A stretch of DNA of 64,000 nt from Lactarius indigo (Eukaryota > Basidiomycota > Agaricomycetes > Russulales > Russulaceae). Under the pieces are notes generated by a model, which searched no databases, was not told where the DNA came from, and worked only from the letters and a program-made list of their open reading frames with translations. Shown here piece after piece: positions 22,716 through 33,201 of the stretch. The translations under genes were made by a program, and so were the position numbers. Location of the stretch: contig JAFKAC010000066.1 of the NCBI GenBank assembly GCA_025766275.1, positions 62,001 through 126,000 on the forward strand, given 5' to 3'. The number at the start of each line of letters is the position of its first letter. Within the stretch, counting starts at the first letter, position 1.

Positions 22716-23265
22716 CAGACGCCCACTGGCATGCACTTGCATTTGAATTCTATGTTACTATCCAATCAGCCCAAAATTCTTGACGCGATCGTACTCCGAG
22801 ATGGAAACAGGACGCAGAAGATGAGATCTGTGAGAGCCTGAGCATGCCGAAGTGCGGCAGGATTGTGCATTCACGTCTGCGTCCACGGCTGAATTCCCTC
22901 ACTGCAGCTGCCAGTGACAGCACCGACACGCAAAGGAGGCGTGTATAAACTCAAGGCATCTATAGGTGGGGCTTCTGAGCGCTGGAGCATTGTCTATTTT
23001 CTCCGCCTGCAATTTCGGGCAGTCGAGAGGCCACTGAATGGTACGTGTTGGACTCACTGAGGTCAGAAGTGTGTATTTGACACCCCTGTCTGTTGGTACT
23101 TTCCAGTGTCACCTCCCTGAAGACCGAATCCGTGTCTCTCCAAATAGCTTTATCGTTGGAGTCAACCTGACGTTTGGCCGTCTGAGAAAATATACCACAT
23201 GGCCGCACCTGTTCCAGCTTCAGCCTACAAAAGGGCCCTCTACCCCCTATGTCGACCCCCCCCCC
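22716..23265. other. 5' flank of RhoGAP copy 3
   Basis: No gene is supported. A 118-residue minus-strand frame overlaps the flank and exon 1 of copy 3 and looks like a shadow. The word CTGAGGTCAGAAGTGTG resembles the flank of copy 1 at about 4350. Confidence 0.45.
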
Positions 23266-25977
23266 ATGTCTTTCATATCCGTAGAACCTCAGTCCAGAGT
23301 GCTCTTGGAGACCCACTCCAACAGTCTACTCACCCAATTTGATACGCAGCTCGAAGTCATCACCGATCGCTATTTGGCTTTCTTCCGAGAAAGGTTCGTC
23401 TCAATCTCGTTCGGGCCTTACACTTTATACTGACCGTTCGATTGTCAGGCGACGTATTGAGGCAACTTAGTTGGTCATCGTCCGGAAATTGACGTATTAG
23501 AGCTGATCTATTTCTCTTGAAAGTATCAATTCTTTACGGAAACTCCATCGCCATGCAAAAATCGTTGATGCGACATTCGACCTACGTGCTGAACCAACCA
23601 CGACGAGAGCGGCATGGGATAATGTGAGAGACAACCTCGAAAGAGGTATGCATTTGCACCCTAAACTGCGGCCCGGGGCTCACAGTCATTACAGAGGCCA
23701 ATGCCCAGCAGGCATTCGTGGACGTTTTGGATAACGATGTCATCAAACCTCTCGTAACATTGAAGGCGAGCCAAGAACGTCTCGTTCAGGTAGGCTCCCC
23801 TGTTCTGATAATAGGTCGATTTGGAAGGAAATGCAAGATGAGACAAGAATGCGGATTGCGGAAGATCTCAAGAAATCCGCCGCGAACTATGTTGACCATG
23901 CGGAGAACAAAGTCTCGAAGCTCCAGCAGGCATACTTCAAGAAATACTTCCCCCGGGAATGCGCTCACTCAATCGATGATTCGCGGGGCCAACAGGACAT
24001 TCCGGCGAACAAAAGGTTTGGAGACAAGGTCTCGGCGCTATTTCGTGGTCGGCGGGAAGACTTACGGGAACCTGGGTTTGTCAAGCCTACCATGCCTCCC
24101 AAATCTGAAGGTATCGCTGGTATCCCCCATGGGTTCTGATTTCGTTTACTAAGTTGACCCTCTAAATTAGTGTCCGATGATGACTGCAGGAGGGCCGTCA
24201 GCCAACTCAACATCTTTCGGTTGAAGAGGGCCGAGACTTTGGCGGAGGGATACGACGTAGGTCATATTCTATGCTACTATGCTCATTGACTGACGCCGAG
24301 CCGCACGTGCAGTGTCTTGAAGCATTTGTTCTCACGACAACCATCAAGGACGTTCTTGGTAAATATCTGGACGGTATAATGTCGGTATTATTAAGTTTTC
24401 GTGGAACCCCCCGAGATTTTGACCTGGCGTGCAGCACAGCATGCGCAAAGTACGACAACTTCGCCACGAAAACTAAGGTAGAAGTCAAGAAAGCCTTGGC
24501 CAGAACAGATACGTCCGATCTGAGGGCGTCTTTCCGTCGCAGCCTTTCCTTTTCCATTCCTCCGCTTACTCTCTACCGTGACTGTCGTCCTGGGGCATAT
24601 TCGGACTTGATTTTCGGTGTCCCCTTGGTGGATCTTGAGACCGATGAAGACAATATTCCGAAAGTGATGAGAATGTGTATCCAAGAAGTTGAGAAGAGGG
24701 GCCTGAATACTCGGAATGTATATTCGGTAAGCTGATCAAGCTCGAGGCGTGTATTCAGATTTAAGTTTAGTATTGCAGGGGGGTCCTGTCTACGACGACG
24801 CGGAAGTACTGGAGGTCAGTGAAATCCATCTCAATCGCCAGCCTACTGGCTGACCTGAATTCACGTTTAGTTGCGCCGCCGGTTCGAAAGTGATAAAACA
24901 TTCTCGTTCAGCTCCACTGACAACATCTATTCCGTGGCGATGCTTCTCGTGGTTAGCCATTGCGAATTTCTAAAATTCATTTCTGATTCATCGTATAGCT
25001 CTACCTCTGGGATCTCCCAGAGCCAATGTTTATGCTCTCTTTTCAAGATTATAGAAACTACAGACAGAATAGAGGTGCGCGGTCTTAGTACCCCACGCAT
25101 CCAAATCCTGATGTCTTGTAAAGCTAGATACACCACAAATGATTTCTCGCTATTGCGATCGAAGATCCGGAAACTACATCCGGTTCAGAGAGCATCTCTA
25201 GGAGCTTTTATGCGGCACCTGTTCCTTGTTGCCTCTCATTCGGACAAGAACGCAATGACCGTTCGGGCGCTTGCTACTCTGTTCAGATATCACGTCCTTC
25301 GAGGGAACGAAGTTTTGCAAGACGGTGTTTATGTGAAGGCACGTCGCATTGGCTTCTTGTAAGTTTTCCAACTGACTTCCTCAAAGACACTGGTCATGGA
25401 GGACCTCATTCAAAACGCATACACCTTGTTTGACGAGCACCTTTCTCCATCCCAACTTGTTCTCTCACTCGATGTGGCAGAGCCAACGTCTACCTCCACT
25501 TACGGCTCGTTGTTTTTGAGTCCCGAGTTGCCACAAGTCGCTGAGGTTCAAGCCATGGACTCTACTACCCGATATCATCCAGAGCTTCTCGGTGGCGTCC
25601 CCACGTCCGCCCAACCCTCTTTCTCCTCATTGCCTTCGGATACTGCCGTGGAGAGTCACCTCACACCATCACCGACGCCCTTGTTAAGCCCCTTACTGGG
25701 ATTTCCGTCGTCTCAGCAAACCCTTACGGAGATGACTACGCCCGAGATGAGAGGCGCGAAGGCGGTGGAAACATTGTCGAATACTAGTCCTCCGGCGGAG
25801 ATTGTATCCATTCCGCTGACGTCTGTCGCTGAGTGGCGGTTGCGACTACTACCCCCACACCCAGAACCGCTGACGATCCCGCAAGGCCCACCCGAGAGCA
25901 TGCCATGTACTGCCTCGGATGTCCCCATCTCCTCTGCTACAAGCTTGCAAACTAGAGTGGGGAGGTTCTCCCCATGA
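23266..25977 (+). CDS. F-BAR/RhoGAP protein, copy 3 (best preserved)
   Basis: This is probably the functional member of the array, acting as a membrane-bound regulator of Rho GTPases. Exon 1 encodes SFISVEPQSRVLLETHSNSL to FFRER. A tiny exon (RRIEAT) follows, then INSLRKLH, FVDVLDNDVIKPLVTLK, and RIAEDLKKSAANYVDHAENK with VSKLQQAYFKKYFPREC. The RhoGAP part reads DLIFGVPLVDLETDEDNIPK, EVEKRGLNTRNVYS, FESDKTFSFSSTDNIYSVAM, LYLWDLPEPMFMLSFQDYRN and SDKNAMT. The tail of about 190 residues is Ser/Thr/Pro rich. All phases I checked join in frame, but two introns use GC donors (23766 and 25339). The arginine finger is Ser. The intact mS42 gene is convergent downstream. Confidence 0.7.
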
Positions 25978-26326
25978 TGTATGTATCCATCTCTTCCGTA
26001 TTTTGTACTTCTAAACTCCACGGTTTCATCGGGATATTTGTACTTTGGAAAAACTTGTGAACTCTACTACGCCCTTGCCCACCAGCATTGTAGATGTAGT
26101 AACGCGAAAGTTGGGTCGTGGTACTACATGTTTCAAGGGTATGCTAGGCATCGAGTCCGGCAGCGGGGAGTAACTTAGTGTTGAGCCTTATTGTTCATGA
26201 CCACGCGTCGTTTGAGTTGTATTATTCTTTATTGCACCCTTCACTCGAATAAACGAACGAACGAACGGTGAGCAGAGAGATAACATAAGCACCCAAAAAG
26301 ATCGCACTCTAGTAAAACTCCCCTGC

Positions 26327-27559
26327 CTACTTGCGGAACGCATACCGCGCATACGCTGCCTGCACGGCTGCCCAGTCCAAGCATGTCCAAAAGCGCTCCA
26401 AGTACGTCTCCATCCCCCAAACGCCGTACCCAGCAGCCATCCACGCGTGCTCATGTACGCTCACACAGAAGAGCGGGTACAGCGTCTTCCCGAGAGCGTC
26501 GAGCGCAGCGGGCGCCTCAGGCGCGCCATACAATCCATCACCGCCTGCCACTGCCCCAGCGTCCGAAGGGGCGACCGGCGGGTCAGACCACACGTTGGTG
26601 GGGCGAACGGGACCGGACGCGCTCGCGCTCGTCGATAACCCACGGGCCTGTGCGGGCACCGCATGCTGCGTACGGCCGGACGGCGACGGCTGCGGCGGTG
26701 GTGGGGACGGAGACGGGGGGTTGGCGGGCTGGTAGACGCCACCGAGCTCCACGCCGTCCGGCGCGAGGGACTGTCTGCGCTCGGCGACGAGGAGCGTGCC
26801 AGCGCCATAGGTGGCGACGACGCCGAGGCGGCCGAGCGCGTCTGTGACGAGCCAGACGAAGCCGCCTGCGCCGCCTCCGGAATGCATGCCCTGCGCGGCG
26901 GCGGCGACGTAGGTCTTGAGGTCGTCGAGGGAGCCGAGCTGCGCGGTGATGACGCTCGCGAGGGCGTGTGTGCGATCGGGGTTGAGAGCCTTGTTGGTCA
27001 GCGCGGACTCATGGTTCTGGGCGGGGGCTGTTGGTGGTTTCTGGAAAAGTGTGAGTATATGCGTTTTTTTTTTGGGGGGGGCGAATATGATGACACGTAC
27101 GAGGTGGTGGAGGAAGAAACTGTTGTTGAGCGCTAGGCTCGCATAGTTGAACGCGAGTATTTGGCTCTCGTGTGGCGCGGTCGAGATGACGATCTGGGCG
27201 ACGCTCTGGTTTTCGAGCCCGGTGCCTACGCCGAACATCTCCGTCAGTTCCCCAAACCCCCGGAGCAGCAATAGAAAGAAAGAACCTTTTATTTGCTCAT
27301 TGAGGCGGTCGAGCAGACCCTGCTGGTAGTCCTCCGCGATGACCTTGAGCGCTGCAGGAGGGAGAAAGTCGCCCATGCCATCCTCGATTTTGTATGGGAG
27401 CGGGACGCGGACGTGTATGCTACGACGTGACGCGGTGGCAAGTGAGGGGCGTGGGGATATGGCTACTGCTGCAGTTCTGCGCCATGAGCTTGCAGCTAGC
27501 CGCGCGGCGCGTGTAGATGAGCAGCCCGCTGTTGCGAGGCTGTGTGTGAGACGGTGCAT
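26327..27559 (-). CDS. Mitochondrial ribosomal small-subunit protein mS42/mS43-like (SOD fold)
   Basis: This is a fungal mitoribosomal protein derived from Fe/Mn superoxide dismutase (Rsm26/Mrp1 type). The start at 27559 gives a basic, Ser/Ala-rich targeting sequence (RLTHSLATAGCSSTRAARLA) before IHVRVPLPYKIEDGMGDFLP. The SOD-like core includes ENQSVAQIVISTAPHE, AFNYASLALNNSFFLHHL, GGFVWLVTDALGRLGVVATY and ETYLERFWTCLDW near the C-terminus. Two 60-bp introns, 27226-27285 (GTTCTT donor, CTGAC branch) and 27041-27100 (GTACGT donor), are multiples of three and therefore open. Removing them leaves 370 residues. A Pro/Ser-rich insert sits between the core and the C-terminal helix. An upstream ATG at 27637 is less likely. 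Fragments of this gene recur at 7.4, 9.3 and 22.6 kb. Confidence 0.88.
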   Translation of the reverse strand: MHRLTHSLATAGCSSTRAARLAASSWRRTAAVAISPRPSLATASRRSIHVRVPLPYKIEDGMGDFLPPAALKVIAEDYQQGLLDRLNEQIKGSFFLLLLRGFGELTEMFGVGTGLENQSVAQIVISTAPHESQILAFNYASLALNNSFFLHHLVRVIIFAPPKKKTHILTLFQKPPTAPAQNHESALTNKALNPDRTHALASVITAQLGSLDDLKTYVAAAAQGMHSGGGAGGFVWLVTDALGRLGVVATYGAGTLLVAERRQSLAPDGVELGGVYQPANPPSPSPPPPQPSPSGRTQHAVPAQARGLSTSASASGPVRPTNVWSDPPVAPSDAGAVAGGDGLYGAPEAPAALDALGKTLYPLFCVSVHEHAWMAAGYGVWGMETYLERFWTCLDWAAVQAAYARYAFRK

Positions 27560-27693
27560 GACGCGACAAGAGGACAAGTGAGCGAAAGTCGTTGGACAAG
27601 CAGAGGGCCCGGGGGTCCGGAACAGGACCCAGGACACCGCTCTTCAGCTCGGTGGACACGACACGTCGTGATCGTTACAGTGAACCTACCAAA

Positions 27694-28217
27694 ATGGCTG
27701 GACCCAAGTCATCGTCGAGCATCGCCGCTGCCCCTAAACACACTCCTTCGTCCACCAAATCCGCCCCATCCTCGCAGTCTTCGGTCGCCCTGCAGTCCCT
27801 CTGGAGCGCGTACCACGACACGACACCCTCCCGCCTGAAATTCATCGACTCCTTTCTCATCTTCCTCATCCTCTCCGGGGTCATCCAGTTTGTATACTGC
27901 GTACTCGTCACAAGCTTCCCCTTCAATGCATTCCTCGCGGGGTACGATATTTGCGACTCCTCTGCACGTAACAATAAATACTAAAATGCTGCGGACAGGT
28001 TCGCGAGCACCGTCGGTCAATTTGTGCTCACTGCGTCGCTGCGCTCCCAAGTGAATTCAGTGAATCGTGCTTTGTTCAAAGATGTGTCACCCGAGAGGTG
28101 CGTATATTCACTGAGGGCACTCATGCCGTTGTCTCTTACATATCCTGCAGGGCCTTCGCCGATTTTGTCGTAGGCTCTGTCGTGCTGCACTTTTTCGTGT
28201 TCAACTTCCTCGGTTGA
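27694..28217 (+). CDS. OST2: Oligosaccharyltransferase subunit OST2/DAD1
   Basis: This is the DAD1-family subunit of the ER oligosaccharyltransferase that N-glycosylates nascent proteins. There are three exons: 27694-27941, 27999-28097 and 28151-28217. Both introns have GT-AG ends and the joined frame is 414 nt (137 residues). After a Ser-rich N-terminus come SLWSAYHDTTPSRLKFIDSF, the hydrophobic helices LIFLILSGVIQFVYCVLVT and FPFNAFLAG, then FASTVGQFVLTASLRSQVN. The C-terminus AFADFVVGSVVLHFFVFNFL, then G, is the family signature. Length and hydrophobicity fit the family. It is head-to-head with the mS42 gene, with about 135 bp between starts. Confidence 0.95.
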
Positions 28218-28540
28218 TCGTCCCTCTCTCCTACCATTTGTCCAAAAGAATAATATCTTCCTCAAAAAAGCTACCCGAGCAAATTTAAGCGAAGAGTCCG
28301 AGAGTGGATTTCTTTCCACGGATGGCACATGAACGTAGAACCGAGCAAGGGAAAGGCGCATCTGAAAGCTACATAAATATCTGTGTACGTGCGAGCAGGA
28401 ATATCGTCCGTGAGGCGCGATCAGTCAGTTAGCCATGAGGGTGGCATATAAGCGTACAAGCGCGACACGTACATAAGACGATGCAAAGCGGCGGCAGTTA
28501 CTTGCGGGTGTGCGTACGTGTCGCGACGTCACGCAACCGC
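28218..28540. other. 3' intergenic region between convergent genes
   Basis: OST2 (+) and the DUF1748 gene (-) converge here. No gene or repeat was recognised; it should hold both 3' ends. Confidence 0.6.
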
Positions 28541-29058
28541 CTAGCGTCTCCGCTCAAAAGAGTTCGACCTCTGTAGTACAACAAATCAGTAACGTGGGCG
28601 CACACACGAAGCCCACGAGGCAACCGCCCGCAAGACCAACGAGCGGAAAAATACGCACCCCAAAGACCACTACGGCAAAATCAAACACATACTCGCCTGT
28701 CGTGAGGGCGCACACCTCAGCACAGAGCAAAAACCGCGAGAAGAGTGAATAATGAGTGTACCGAGTTCGAGATACGAGCGAAGCAGCTCTATGAACGACA
28801 TGATGAGTGGTTGCAGTCGGGAGAGATGGTGAGTAAGTGGGCACTCACGACGGACGTCCTTATTTGGTACCTGGGAAAGCGCAGGCCTATATGAGATCCA
28901 CACCAGCACGTCGTCAACAACGAATGGTTGTCACCCTCGGCTCAGGCGCAAGAGCTTAGGGAACACACGCACGTTAAGCCAGTGGTGCGCTTGACGCCGG
29001 CGAGAAAAGCGCTGATGAGGAGGGCATCGAAGCCGAGGTGCATAAGTTTTCCAAACAT
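28541..29058 (-). CDS. DUF1748 family microprotein, five exons
   Basis: This is a 72-residue protein assembled from five small exons on the minus strand: 28973-29058, 28849-28886, 28762-28788, 28659-28696 and 28541-28570. All four introns have GT-AG ends, and the sum is 219 nt. The product starts MFGKLMHLGFDALLISAFLA, continues GVKRTTGLTPALSQVPNKDV, RQLLRSYLELGEYVFDFAVV and ends with GRSNSFERRR. The N-terminal helix with FDA and the GVKRTTGLT motif, the EYVFD helix and the terminal FERRR are typical of the fungal DUF1748 family, small proteins of unknown function thought to be mitochondrial. No single frame is long enough to reveal it. The start fits the family. Confidence 0.9.
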
Positions 29059-29210
29059 TTCGAGATTTGTTGGGAACTTGAGATGAAGGGGGAGAGTGAA
29101 AGTGGCAAAATGCCTCGATGCCGTGACGCACCTTTAATCTCTCATGTCACGTGCTTAATCTAATCAGCCAAACGGGACTTGTCGGACTTTTCGAGTCAAG
29201 AGCTTCAGGC

Positions 29211-31368
29211 ATGGGTGATGATACCCAAGATTACTTCTCAAGACGAGCTACGCTCATACAGGAAGACAGGTCTTTACGTCGAGAGAATAACTCTCTGCAG
29301 TCGTTGACCAAAAATGAGCTGGCAGCAGACAAGATAGTCAGACACATCCGTGCGGAGGAGGCGGCTTCTATTTGGAGAGTCGAGCACGATGAATTCCCGC
29401 ATCTGTTCCCTGGCATGGAATTCCTGACGTGTATGTGCTCATGCTTAGATATATGCGCGCTACTTATTCGCCCGCAGCGAAACGCATAATCGATCAGACG
29501 AAAATCTTCAAGATCATCTCCAAGGCATGATGCGTTCCTTCTGCTAACGAACTTGCCCACTTCTGATTCACGAGTGCGAAGATGCCCAAGGGAGCTCTCC
29601 TCCACGCTCATATAGACGCAACAGTGGATAAGGGATACCTTTTAGAGCTCGCTCTTAAAGAACCGTTCATGCACGTCCGCGCCTCTGGCGTAATTACGGC
29701 CGCCAACGCTACGACGGCCGTGCCGGAGTTCAGAGCTTTCAAGGGGGCTCAACTGTCTCAGAGCGCTAGCGTCACCGACCTCGACTATCCGGCCGGTAGC
29801 TGGATTCCTCTACACCAGGCCAGAGAGTCTTTTTCCCTCGGCGGGCCTGATGGCTTCGATAAATGGGTTTTGGGCGCGATGGTGATCAACCCGGCTGAAG
29901 CATACGGCACGCACAATACCGTCACCAAGGTCTGAGACCAAAATACCTGAATTTTTTCCGCTCGTTTGTCTGAACTCAAAGGACGCGTCAGATATGGCAG
30001 AAGTTTCTGAGTACCTTCAGAGTTACAGCTGTGACTTTTGGCATATATTCTTGTACCTCGTTCGACCGTTTTGACTGTATGCGTTTGACAGGGCTTGACT
30101 TTGTATCGTCCTATCTTTCGGCAGTTTCTTCGTCGGTTTCTTACAGAGTCAATTGCGGACGGGATATCCTACATGGAGCCCCGTATAAACTTCTTCAATA
30201 AGTTCGTACTTTTTCGCGGCCCTGTTACTATCAGAAGCGTCATAACCACCGAAGGTACATGTTCGACGCTGATGGCAACGAAACGGTGCCCCATCGCGAA
30301 TGGCTGTTGGATTTTGGGCGAGCGATCAGCGAGGTGAGGGCGATGCTCAAGGAGCAAGGCCGCGAGGAAGTATTCGTCGGTGCCAAGGTGGGAGAATCTA
30401 CCAGAATATATTACCGCACGTGGCACTAAATACGTTTTTGATCACAGTTGATCTATACCACTGTCCGCATTCTCTCCCCTGAGGAGATAGTGTGGTATCT
30501 GGATGACTGTATCGCATTGAAGCAAGAATTCCCCGACCTGATCGCCGGGTTCGATATCGTTGGAGACGAAAACGAAGCGAGACCACTGGTCGACTACATC
30601 GAACCGCTTCTGGCGTTTAAACAACGTGTCAAGGATCTTGGGCTGGACCTGCCGCTCATTCTCCACGCGGGGGAAACGCTTTCCGATGGAGGGAAGGCAG
30701 ACAATAACTTGTACGACGCCTTGCTCCTCGGGACGAAGCGCATCGGTCATGGGTAAGCGAATCGTGTCTATACTTTCATCGGCTAAAGGGTGAATCCTTG
30801 GAAGCTTTTCGATCGTGAAACACCCAAAGTTGATGCAGCTGTGTCGAGAGAGAGGGATCGCGCTGGAAGTGTGCCCCATTTCGTGCGTACAGTTTCTTTT
30901 GATCGGTTGCCCTACCTGTTCATTTAGCGCTACTTTGATAGAAACGAGATTTTGGTATGTTTTACCAATCGCGATGTAGACATGAACATTGAACAGACAC
31001 GGTCTTTTAGCGACTTACATCTTCGATGCCAATGCACCCACTACCAGCCATGATTAACCAGGGTGTGCCGGTGACGCTAAATTCAGATGACCCGTCCGTG
31101 TTTGGTGCGATGGGGCTGTCATACGACTTTTACCAAGTGTTCGTCTCGAGTGAGACGACGGGATTGATAACGCTCAAGCAGATAGCGCTGGATAGCATAG
31201 AGGTACCGTGTCGACGGAGCTCTCAGTCCAGTTGGATTATAATGATGCCTGTTCTAGTTTTCAACACTGGGAGCAGAAGAGAAGGCAAGGGCGGCGTCGC
31301 TGTGGGAGAAGCGCTGGCACGAGTTTGTCGATGATTTGGTAAATAAATCGGGGATTACCGCGGAGTAG
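29211..31368 (+). CDS. Adenosine deaminase-related growth factor (ADGF/CECR1-like) deaminase
   Basis: This is a predicted zinc-dependent deaminase of adenosine or a related purine. Eleven exons join to 1596 nt (531 residues): 29211-29430, 29478-29524, 29582-29929, 29992-30030, 30092-30201, 30255-30387, 30448-30752, 30805-30882, 30942-30954, 31011-31202 and 31258-31368. Metal and active-site motifs are visible: PKGALLHAHIDATVD (HxH), DLPLILHAGETLSDGG, KRIGHGFSIVKHPKL, LEVCPISNEIL and VPVTLNSDDPSVFGAMGLSY. There is no signal peptide at this start, unlike secreted animal ADGFs. The intron at 29525-29581 has a GC donor and a CTAAC branch point, and exon 9 is only 13 nt. An upstream in-frame ATG-like start at 29151 is less likely. 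Confidence 0.9.
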
Positions 31369-32198
31369 AGACTAATACTACAGTGGTAGTCCAGTATCGT
31401 GTGGAAGTACAATACGAGTACAGTAGCTGGTTACGAGACCAGTGAGGACACCTATCCTACAATCCTTCCCGGCGTGACCAAATCTCCCCGCATCGGCGCC
31501 AACCCAAGTACATACAGTTTTAAGTGTTGTGGTCACGCCTTCGTCGCTTGCGATACATACCCGAACCCACTTCCGTCGCTGCTGCCATCCGATTAGCTAA
31601 CTGTAAGGGCCTGTCCGGCGCACGCGTTGCCCCACCGCGCACCTGCCAAAAAAAAAAAGTTGCCCCTACTGTGCGCCGGGGGGCAAACCTGCTGTTCGGT
31701 GCACGTTGCTCCGAGGGGTTGGCGTTGAGGCTCCTCGGAGCAGCCCTATCAAATCGGAGCAACGAAAATACCCATTTATTTCTTTTGATTCTCTGCTCCA
31801 ACGTTGCCCGAATCGTGACTGTGACCATGTACACCATTAGTAATACGTGTATCTGGACCTTTTTTTTTTTTTTGATCATTCTACATCATTATCGGCCTAT
31901 GGGAACAGCATGGGATTACAGTATATGACAACAGAATGATGCAGTCTCTCTCTCTCCCACCTATAACACGAGAGTTCACTAATAAAACTTTATCATAAGG
32001 GTGTATTGAGGTGTAATATGTCACCTTACAGACTACTGTAACATTTCATGCCTCAGATTTGCCCACAAATTGGATTGCTGCTGTTGGGGCGGGAGCAGAT
32101 GTAGGAGTGATAGGAGGCTACATGTACACCCTGAGCTTGATCAAGCTTGATCATTGACTGCGACTGCCAGCGGACGTGAAGTGCAAGGGTATTGATAG
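31369..32198. other. Intergenic; no gene recognised
   Basis: Overlapping frames on both strands (about 31520-31930) contain a poly-A/poly-T run and a GC-rich, repeat-like core near 31605-31745. No protein motif is seen. It flanks the left end of the large transposon. Confidence 0.45.
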
Positions 32199-32211
32199 TC
32201 ATGCAGGTGAC

Positions 32212-33110
32212 ACTCAGTAAAAAAGAAAAGTCACACAAAGTCACACAAAGTCAGCTCAAAGTCAATGACTTTTCACTTGACTGATGTCCTATTTTAGCGA
32301 CTTCAAAAGTCAGGAAAAAGTCACAAAAAAGTCAGTCTAAGGTCAATGTATAGTCACTTGGTAGTCAATGACTTTTCATTGACTTTTTGTTGACTGATGT
32401 CCTATTTTTTCGACTTTGAATTGACTGCTGAAGTCAAGTGCAAGTCATTAAAAAGTCAACAAAAAGTCATTGAAAAGTCACTGTAAGTCATTGACTTTTC
32501 ATTGACTTTTTGTTGACTGATGTCCTATTTTTTCGACTTTGAACTGACTGCCAAAGTCAAGCACAAGTCATTACAAAGTCAACAAAAAGTCAATGAAAAG
32601 TCACTGACTTACAGCGACTTTCCATTGACTTTTTGTTGACTAAGGAAGTCAAGCTCCAGTCATTCAAAAGTCAAAAAAAGTCAATGAAAAGTCACTGACT
32701 TACAGCGACTTTCCATTGACTTTTTGTTGACTAAGGAAGTCAAGCTCCAGTCATTCAAAAGTCAACAAAAAGTCATTGACTAAGAACTGACTTTGTTTGA
32801 CTTTTAATTGACTTTTCAAAGTCAATTGGCAGTCAACAAAAAAAGTCGCACAAAAGTCAACAAAAAGTCAATGACTTTTTATTGACTATGGAAGTCAATT
32901 TCCAGTCATTCAAAAGTCAATAAAAAGTCGTTGACTAAGAACTGACTTTGTTTGACTTTTAATTGACTTTCAAAGTCAATTAACAGTCAACATAAAAGTC
33001 ACACAAAAGTCACACAAAAGTCGAACAAAAGTCACCAATATTATTGACTACAGACTGACTTTTAGCTGACTTTGGGAGTCAGTTTAAAGTCACACATTAA
33101 TCATGCGAGA
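32212..33110. repeat. Left subterminal AGTCA/TGACT array
   Basis: About 900 bp are dominated by AAAGTCA and TGACTTT words on both strands, for example AAAAGTCAACAAAAAGTCAA and TTTTTGTTGACTGATGTCC. Some blocks repeat over 60-100 bp, such as 32600-32680 against 32690-32770. Dense, bidirectional short motifs next to an inverted terminus are what subterminal transposase-binding arrays look like. A shorter array occurs at the right end. Confidence 0.8.
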
Positions 33111-33201
33111 AATTCCGACAGCAAAAAAAGATATATTTTTTTTGTGACAAACAGGCCCACCGCCGCGAACAATACGAGAGCTTTGATTTAAAAGATGGGC
33201 G

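Noticed and set aside
26331..27136. Plus-strand frames of 130-157 residues opposite the mS42 gene
   Set aside because: They are shadows of GC-rich mS42 exons; the minus-strand product has clear family motifs.
31520..31928. Overlapping 119- and 134-residue frames
   Set aside because: They run through a homopolymer and a GC-rich repeat-like core and contain no motif.
32100..33110. CRISPR-like array
   Set aside because: The AGTCA repeats lack regular spacers and lie at the end of a eukaryotic DNA transposon.
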